A stretch of 64,000 nucleotides of DNA. It comes from Sphaerotilus uruguayifluvii. Lineage in GTDB: Bacteria; Pseudomonadota; Gammaproteobacteria; Burkholderiales; Burkholderiaceae_C. Positions 59,487 to 64,000 of this stretch are shown here, piece after piece. The stretch spans positions 139,925 to 203,924 of the forward strand of contig NZ_JABSNM010000001.1 in NCBI RefSeq assembly GCF_013294065.1. Direction: 5' to 3'. The translations under genes and the position numbers were made by a program. A model generated the notes under the pieces. That model saw only the letters and a list, made by a program, of their open reading frames with translations, had not been told where the DNA came from and searched no databases. Numbering within the stretch: the stretch's first letter is position 1; each line of letters opens with the position of its first letter.

Positions 59487-61025
59487 TCAAGAAGCGAGGC
59501 GAGGCGGGGGCAGTTCGCCGGCAGCGTCCGGGTGCAGCGCTGCGAGCACCTCGGCGGCGACCTCGCCGAGCAGCGCCTGCAGCCGTGCGGTGGTGGCGAT
59601 CGTGTCGTCGCGCTCGCCCCAGGCGGCCTCGAGCTCGGCTCGGCGGGCGGCCAGCGCCGTGTCGACCTGCGAGCGCCAGTGCGCGGGCGTGGCCGTCTGG
59701 CTCCACGGGCCGCGTCCGCGGCCCGAATGCGCGACCGCCAGGTAGCGCACCAGCGCGCCGGCGACCAGCTGGTCGAGCGCGCTCTCCTGCCAGCACAGCC
59801 GGCTGCCGTCGCGGCCGCGCACCAGGTTCAGGCCATGCGCCAGTCCGGCCGCACCCAGCGCGCCGAGCACGCCGCCGGCGATCATGCCGCCGCCGAGCGT
59901 CAGCCCGCCGCTGGCGATGTCCGCGGCCAGTCCGCTCAGCGCGCCCGACACCAGCGCGCCGACCAGCGCCGCCGGCCCCGGCGCGAGCCGCTCGCTGTGG
60001 TCGAAGGCCTGGCCGATCTGCTGCAGCAGCTCGTCGGCGCGGCCCTCGCCGTCGAGGTCGTGCAGGTGCAGCAGGTCCGAGGTGCTGGCGCGGATCTCGC
60101 CGTCGAGCTGCTGCGCTAGCTGGCGGCCGGCGCGCTGCACCGGGCTGGCCTCGTCGTCGCGGCGCAGGCCCAGCGCGCTGCCGACCTGGCGCAGCGTGCC
60201 GCGCAGCAGGCCGTCCTCGTCGACCGGCAGGCGCGTCGCGGCGATGCGCGCCAGGCTGGCGGCCAGCAGCTGCATCGCCGTGTCGAGCCGCGCCAGCCGC
60301 TGCGCTCGCCCGGCCTGGCGCAGCCGCACCATCAGCGGCCGGCGCGCCTCGGGCAGCACCTGCTCGATCCGGCCCAGCAGCACCAGCTCCTGCACCCAGC
60401 AGCGCGAGAAGGCGTCCAGCGGCAGCACCGCACGCACCGGCGCGAAGCCCTGCAGCCGCGTGCGCCAGCGCTCCAGCTCGGCCTGCTGGCGTGCCGGATC
60501 GTCCGGGCCGCCGAGCTGGTTGAGCAGCACGATCACCGGCAGGCCGGTCCAGGCCAGCAGTTCCATTTCCGGCTCGACATAGCCCGCCGCCTCGGGCGAC
60601 TCGGCCGCGCTCACCAGATAGAGCGCCACGTCGGCCTCGTCGCGCACGTTGCGCAGCGCCTGCTGGCTGGCCCAGAAGGCGCGGTCGCGCCAGCGGTCCC
60701 AGACCTGGCCGAGCAGCCAGCCCAGCGGCGTGCCGGACTGGCGCATGCGCCGCGCCAGCCGCACGCTGTCGCCGAAGCCGGGCGTGTCCCACAGCATCAG
60801 CCGCGCGCCGTCGGGCGCCTCGATCAGCAGGTGCGCGTCGGCGAACTCGGTCACATGCGTGGCGTCGCGCACCACGCCGACGTCGCGCCCGAGCAGCGTG
60901 CGCGCCAGCGTGGTCTTGCCGATGTTGGTGTGCGACACCAGGGTCAGCGCCAGCGTGCGCTCGTCGCGGCCGGAGGCACCGGCCGGCGCGGGCCTGTCCC
61001 GGTCGGCGTTCATGTCGGTGCTCAT
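59487..61025 (-). CDS. DUF3482 GTPase-like membrane-associated protein
   Basis: 512 residues. P-loop SHTNIGKTT (Lys37), DTPGFGDS (G3) near 80, and NQLGG where NKxD (G4) is expected. Middle region has a hydrophobic Gly/Ala stretch (LVGALVSGALSGLAAD then IAGGVLGALGAAGLA, about 380-425) that may enter the membrane, then QSALDQLVAGALVRYLAVAHSG near 445. Its start overlaps the DUF2868 stop by 4 nt (ATGA), and this pair is a fixed unit in many proteobacteria. Function unknown. Confidence 0.9.
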   Translation of the reverse strand: MSTDMNADRDRPAPAGASGRDERTLALTLVSHTNIGKTTLARTLLGRDVGVVRDATHVTEFADAHLLIEAPDGARLMLWDTPGFGDSVRLARRMRQSGTPLGWLLGQVWDRWRDRAFWASQQALRNVRDEADVALYLVSAAESPEAAGYVEPEMELLAWTGLPVIVLLNQLGGPDDPARQQAELERWRTRLQGFAPVRAVLPLDAFSRCWVQELVLLGRIEQVLPEARRPLMVRLRQAGRAQRLARLDTAMQLLAASLARIAATRLPVDEDGLLRGTLRQVGSALGLRRDDEASPVQRAGRQLAQQLDGEIRASTSDLLHLHDLDGEGRADELLQQIGQAFDHSERLAPGPAALVGALVSGALSGLAADIASGGLTLGGGMIAGGVLGALGAAGLAHGLNLVRGRDGSRLCWQESALDQLVAGALVRYLAVAHSGRGRGPWSQTATPAHWRSQVDTALAARRAELEAAWGERDDTIATTARLQALLGEVAAEVLAALHPDAAGELPPPRLAS

Positions 61026-62563
61026 GCGGCGGCTCCGGCCGGGTCGGTGCCCGACAGCGCGGCCAGGCTGGCCGCATCGGCCGGGTCGGGCCTGCCGTCG
61101 CGCAGCAGCGCGCAGTCCAGGCCCAGGCCCTCGACCAGCGCCCGCCAGGCCTGTCGGCGCTCGGCCAGCCGGGCCGGCGCGCTGTCGGCGAAGCGCGCGG
61201 CGAAGCCGCCTTCCTCCAGCAGCACGACGAGGCGCGGGCCCGGCCGTCCCGCCGGGGCCGACGCGCCCAGCAGCGAGCGCAGCCAGCGGCCGTGGACTTC
61301 GGCCTCCGGCGTCGCCGACAGGTCGATCCACGGCAGCAGCATCGCCGGCGCGCCGGCCACCGCACCCTGCAGCGCCGCCTCGTCCTCGCTGCCGTAGCCG
61401 CGCACCGGCGCGACCTGCAGCGTCAGCGTCTCGCCGAGGTGCGCGCGCAGCCAGTCGGTCAGCGCGTCGAGCTGCGCCGGCGCCGGGGCCTGCGCATGCG
61501 GCAGCAGCCGCAGCGGCGCGTCGGTGCGGCGCTGCTGGCCGAGCAGGTCGCGGAAATAGGGCTCGTCGAGCCGCAGCGGGAAGCGCCGCGACAGCCAGGC
61601 GGCGTGCAGCGCCGCCAGCAGCGCCATCAGCGCGCGCGGCAGCACCACCGCCAGCCCCAGCGTGATCGCCCACAGGTGGATCCACGGCGCGGCGGTGTCG
61701 ATGCCGCCGGGCGCCGGCAGCGCGGCCGTGCCTTCGGCCACGCGCAGCGCCTGCAGCGTCGCGACATCGGGTAGCGCCAGTCCGGACAGGCGCGCGGCCG
61801 GCTCGAGCAGCAGCGCCAGCGCCTGGTGCACCGTCGCCGCGTCCAGGAAGGTGCTCGACCAGCCGACGCGGTAGTCGAACACCAGCCCGCGCAGGTAGAG
61901 CGAGGCGATCATGCCCAGCGCCACCCCGATCGCGCCCAGGTGCAGCAGCAGCGCGGCGCGCGCGCCGGCCAGCGGCGAGCCCAGCGCCAGCCATTGCGCC
62001 GCCAGCGCATCGAGCAGGCTGGCCAGGCTGGGGGCGTCGGGCGCGTCCGGCGGCGCCCGGCGCTCGGCGCGGCGGGTGCGCAGCAGGCGGCCCAGGTCGA
62101 GCGTGCGCCGCGCCAGCCAGGCCTGCAGGCCGGCGCTGCGCGGCCTCGCCGCCGGGCGCAGCGCCAGCAGGCCGTGCAGCACCGACAGCACGATCACCAC
62201 GACGTTCCACAGCACCAGCGCCCAGACCGGCGGCGCCAGCAGGCTGATGCGGTGCGCGGGGCCGAGCGCGTCGGCCACCAGCCCGAGCATCAGGCCCAGG
62301 CCGAGCGCGGCCGGCATCCAGCGCCCGCGCCACGGCGGCCGCGCCAGCCAGTCGCGCACATGCGACTCGCGCGGACCCAGCCGGCGCAGCGCCGCCTCGG
62401 CGCGGCGTGCGAGGAAGCGCTCGGGCGTGTCGTCGGCAGGCGCTTCCTCGAGCGCGACGCGCGAGGCCCAGCGGCGGTCGTCCTCGCCCCACAGCGGATG
62501 CGCGGGGCGGGCGGTCTCGAAGGCGCGCAGCAGCAGCACCCGTCGGGCGTTCGTCTCGTCCAT
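61022..62563 (-). CDS. DUF2868 membrane protein
   Basis: 513 residues with several membrane segments (about 85-110, 190-225, 310-335) and a C-terminal soluble region. DUF2868 signatures: SHVRDWLARPPWRG, VLWNVVVIVLSVLHGL and YRVGWSSTFLDAATVHQAL. Its usual partner is the DUF3482 GTPase, here translationally coupled. TAAAGT lies 8 nt before the ATG with no ribosome-binding site. The membrane-plus-GTPase pairing suggests a membrane-remodelling or transport control role, which is inference. Confidence 0.92.
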   Translation of the reverse strand: MDETNARRVLLLRAFETARPAHPLWGEDDRRWASRVALEEAPADDTPERFLARRAEAALRRLGPRESHVRDWLARPPWRGRWMPAALGLGLMLGLVADALGPAHRISLLAPPVWALVLWNVVVIVLSVLHGLLALRPAARPRSAGLQAWLARRTLDLGRLLRTRRAERRAPPDAPDAPSLASLLDALAAQWLALGSPLAGARAALLLHLGAIGVALGMIASLYLRGLVFDYRVGWSSTFLDAATVHQALALLLEPAARLSGLALPDVATLQALRVAEGTAALPAPGGIDTAAPWIHLWAITLGLAVVLPRALMALLAALHAAWLSRRFPLRLDEPYFRDLLGQQRRTDAPLRLLPHAQAPAPAQLDALTDWLRAHLGETLTLQVAPVRGYGSEDEAALQGAVAGAPAMLLPWIDLSATPEAEVHGRWLRSLLGASAPAGRPGPRLVVLLEEGGFAARFADSAPARLAERRQAWRALVEGLGLDCALLRDGRPDPADAASLAALSGTDPAGAAA

Positions 62564-62571
62564 GGCGGGTG

Positions 62572-62577
62572 ACTTTA
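62572..62577 (-). promoter_or_regulatory. Candidate -10 (TAAAGT), leaderless
   Basis: Precedes the DUF2868 ATG by 8 nt; the intervening CACCCGCC has no Shine-Dalgarno core. Confidence 0.4.
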
Positions 62578-62669
62578 GCGTGTGCGCGGCGTCAGGCCCC
62601 CGACCCGGGCACGGGGCTACCATGACGGCAACGCTGCCCTTTCACCGTCCTGCCGAGGATCCCGACGAC

Positions 62670-63659
62670 ATGACCGACCCGCAAGCCCGTCCTTCCCGCC
62701 GCTCCGTCCTGGCCACCGGGGCCGCGGCGCTCGCCGCCGCCGCCTGGCCGGCCGCCCGAGCCGACAGCCGCACGATCCGGCTGCTGGTCGGATTCCCTGC
62801 CGGCGGCGGCACCGATGCCATCGCCCGGCTGCTGGCCGAGCGGCTGCACGAGGTGCTCGGCCAGCAGGTCATCGTCGAGAACAAGCCCGGCGCCGGCGGC
62901 CAGCTCGCCGCGCAGGCGCTCAAGACGGCCGCGCCCGACGGCACCACCTTCTTCCTCAGCCACGACCACACCATCTCGATCCTGCCGCTGGTGTCGCGCC
63001 ATCCCGGCTTCGATCCGGCGAAGGACTTCGTGCCGGTGGCCGGCTTCGCCGACTTCGTCAACGCGCTGGCGCTGTCGGACGCCACGCCGGCCAGGAGCCT
63101 GCGCGAGTACGTCGACTGGGTGCGCGGCCCCGGCCAGGGCAAGGGCGCGATCGGCGTGCCGGCGCCGGCCTCGGTGCCGGAATTCCTGGTCAAGGTGATC
63201 GGCGACAAGTACGGCCTGGACCTGGTGGCCGCGCCCTACCGCGGCAGCGCGCCGATGATCACCGACCTGCTCGGCCGCCAGATCGCCGCCGGCGTCGGCT
63301 CGATTCCCGACTTCATCGAGAACCACCGCGCCGGCCGGCTGAAGGTGGTCGCGGTGCTGGGCGGACGGCGCCAGGCGGCGCTGCCGGAGGTGCCGACCTT
63401 CGCCGAGCTGGGTCTGGCAGGCTTCGAGGACATGCCCTACTACGGCGTGTTCGCGCCGGCGGGCACGCCGGCGGACGTGCGCGAGCGCTTCGCCGCGGCG
63501 CTGGCGCGGGTGATCTCGCAGCGCGAGGTGCATGCGCGGCTGACCGCGATGGGCCTGAGCGTGGGCTTCAGCGACGGCCCGAAGCTGGCCGCGCGCGAGC
63601 AGGCCTACCGCGCGACCTGGGCGCGCATCATCCGCGCCAGCGGCTTCCAGCCGCAGTGA
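62670..63659 (+). CDS. Bug-family tripartite tricarboxylate transporter receptor
   Basis: 329 residues. A twin-arginine-like signal (SRRSVLATG) leads a periplasmic binding fold typical of Bug proteins: RTIRLLVGFPAGGGTDAIARLLA, VENKPGAGG near 86, and PYRGSAPMITDLLGRQI near 190. Such receptors bind dicarboxylates, aromatics or other carboxylated ligands; many are orphan sensors, and no TctA/TctB permease lies here. GAGGA precedes the ATG at 62670. Confidence 0.95.
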   Translation: MTDPQARPSRRSVLATGAAALAAAAWPAARADSRTIRLLVGFPAGGGTDAIARLLAERLHEVLGQQVIVENKPGAGGQLAAQALKTAAPDGTTFFLSHDHTISILPLVSRHPGFDPAKDFVPVAGFADFVNALALSDATPARSLREYVDWVRGPGQGKGAIGVPAPASVPEFLVKVIGDKYGLDLVAAPYRGSAPMITDLLGRQIAAGVGSIPDFIENHRAGRLKVVAVLGGRRQAALPEVPTFAELGLAGFEDMPYYGVFAPAGTPADVRERFAAALARVISQREVHARLTAMGLSVGFSDGPKLAAREQAYRATWARIIRASGFQPQ

Positions 63660-63744
63660 CGCTCAAGTCGGCGCCTGCGGCGGCCGATCTTTCTCCGGTC
63701 CGGCGGATCGTGTCGTCCCGCCGGCGTCGTCCGCCGGAGGAAGC

Positions 63745-64000
63745 ATGCAGATCGTCATCGTCGATGACAACCGGGTCAACGTCGCGCTGCTGAAGGCGCT
63801 GGCACGCCAGCTCTCGGACGTGCCCAGCGTCGACTTCACCGATCCGGTGCCGGCGCTGCAGTGGTGCCTGACGAACGACTTCGACCTGCTGCTGCTCGAC
63901 TACATGATGCCGGTGATCGACGGCCTGTCCTTCCTCGAGCAGCTGCGCCTGCATCCGGGCAAGGCCGACGTGCCGATCCTGATGATCACCGCCAGCCACG
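63745..64000 (+). CDS. Response regulator, receiver domain (truncated by window edge)
   Basis: The first 85 residues are seen. Receiver landmarks: acidic pair DD at 7-8, phospho-acceptor Asp52 in LLLLDYMMP, and ITAS with Thr82. The output domain is off the window. A strong GGAGGAAGC ribosome-binding site precedes the ATG. Confidence 0.9.
   Translation, partial: MQIVIVDDNRVNVALLKALARQLSDVPSVDFTDPVPALQWCLTNDFDLLLLDYMMPVIDGLSFLEQLRLHPGKADVPILMITASH

Noticed and set aside
1-64000. tRNA, rRNA, CRISPR arrays, insertion sequences, prophage genes
   Set aside because: None recognised on reading both strands; no direct repeats with spacers, transposase or integrase text. A tRNA scan would be the decisive check.

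Overview
The window is a GC-rich (about 70% by eye) piece of a betaproteobacterial chromosome, most probably order Burkholderiales near Rubrivivax/Leptothrix/Roseateles. The markers are an lptA-lptB-rpoN block, a Bug-type solute receptor, a HemJ/CopD-type protein, PsiF, DUF2788, a proteobacterial CbiM-like ECF permease, and exopolysaccharide genes of the EpsF/EpsG class. I saw no rRNA, tRNA, IS element, prophage or CRISPR array. Coding density is high, genes are often coupled by 4-nt ATGA overlaps, and both strands are used.

Layout. 0-7.8 kb: truncated CheB-CheR-PAS signalling fusion, AEC transporter, membrane-anchored EEP-family protein coupled to an RluA-type pseudouridine synthase, and a ROK regulator divergent from a transaldolase-like gene. 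7.8-13.8 kb: Kef-type K+/H+ antiporter with its flavodoxin-like partner, lipoprotein nuclease, small membrane protein, DUF2520 protein, MazG-like pyrophosphohydrolase and a 2-oxoglutarate/Fe(II)-type oxygenase. 13.8-20.8 kb: PatZ-like acyl-CoA synthetase/acetyltransferase, a branched-chain amino-acid binding protein, a 740-nt AT-rich intergenic region, a SET-domain methyltransferase and an acyl-CoA ligase. 21-31.8 kb: many small housekeeping and unknown genes (lipase-like, Lrp, HDOD, HTH, DUF2189, DUF2788, DUF493, D,D-carboxypeptidase, hydrolase/ferredoxin pair, VanZ, HemJ, PsiF) and a Ser/Thr kinase with a cyclic-nucleotide-binding-like tail. 31.9-38.6 kb: argS, SPOR protein, dsbA, lptA-lptB-rpoN. 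38.5-44.2 kb: DUF4126, a SNF2-like protein with damaged ATPase motifs, ECF permease and an unknown conserved protein. 44.2-57.8 kb: an exopolysaccharide locus, with Gmm-type Nudix and beta-helix protein on one side, seven minus-strand genes (chain-length protein, EpsG kinase, flippase, polymerase, three glycosyltransferases, one fused to a second EpsG), and a divergent sugar transferase plus glycosyltransferase. 57.8-64 kb: chemoreceptor, DUF3482 GTPase/DUF2868 pair, Bug receptor and a truncated response regulator.

Two window-wide signals stand out. First, a DnaA-box-like 9-mer (TTGTCCACA and complement) occurs at least 15 times, 13 of them between 4.7 and 18.7 kb, both inside genes and in the AT-rich gap upstream of the SET gene, which looks origin-like. 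Second, about a dozen genes have a TANNNT-type -10 hexamer 6-9 nt upstream of the start and no evident Shine-Dalgarno, a pattern expected for leaderless mRNAs.

The exopolysaccharide genes form a Wzx/Wzy-type pathway without a visible outer-membrane exporter. Its two EpsG-type kinases have Arg in place of the Walker A Lys, and the unrelated SNF2-like protein shows the same change.
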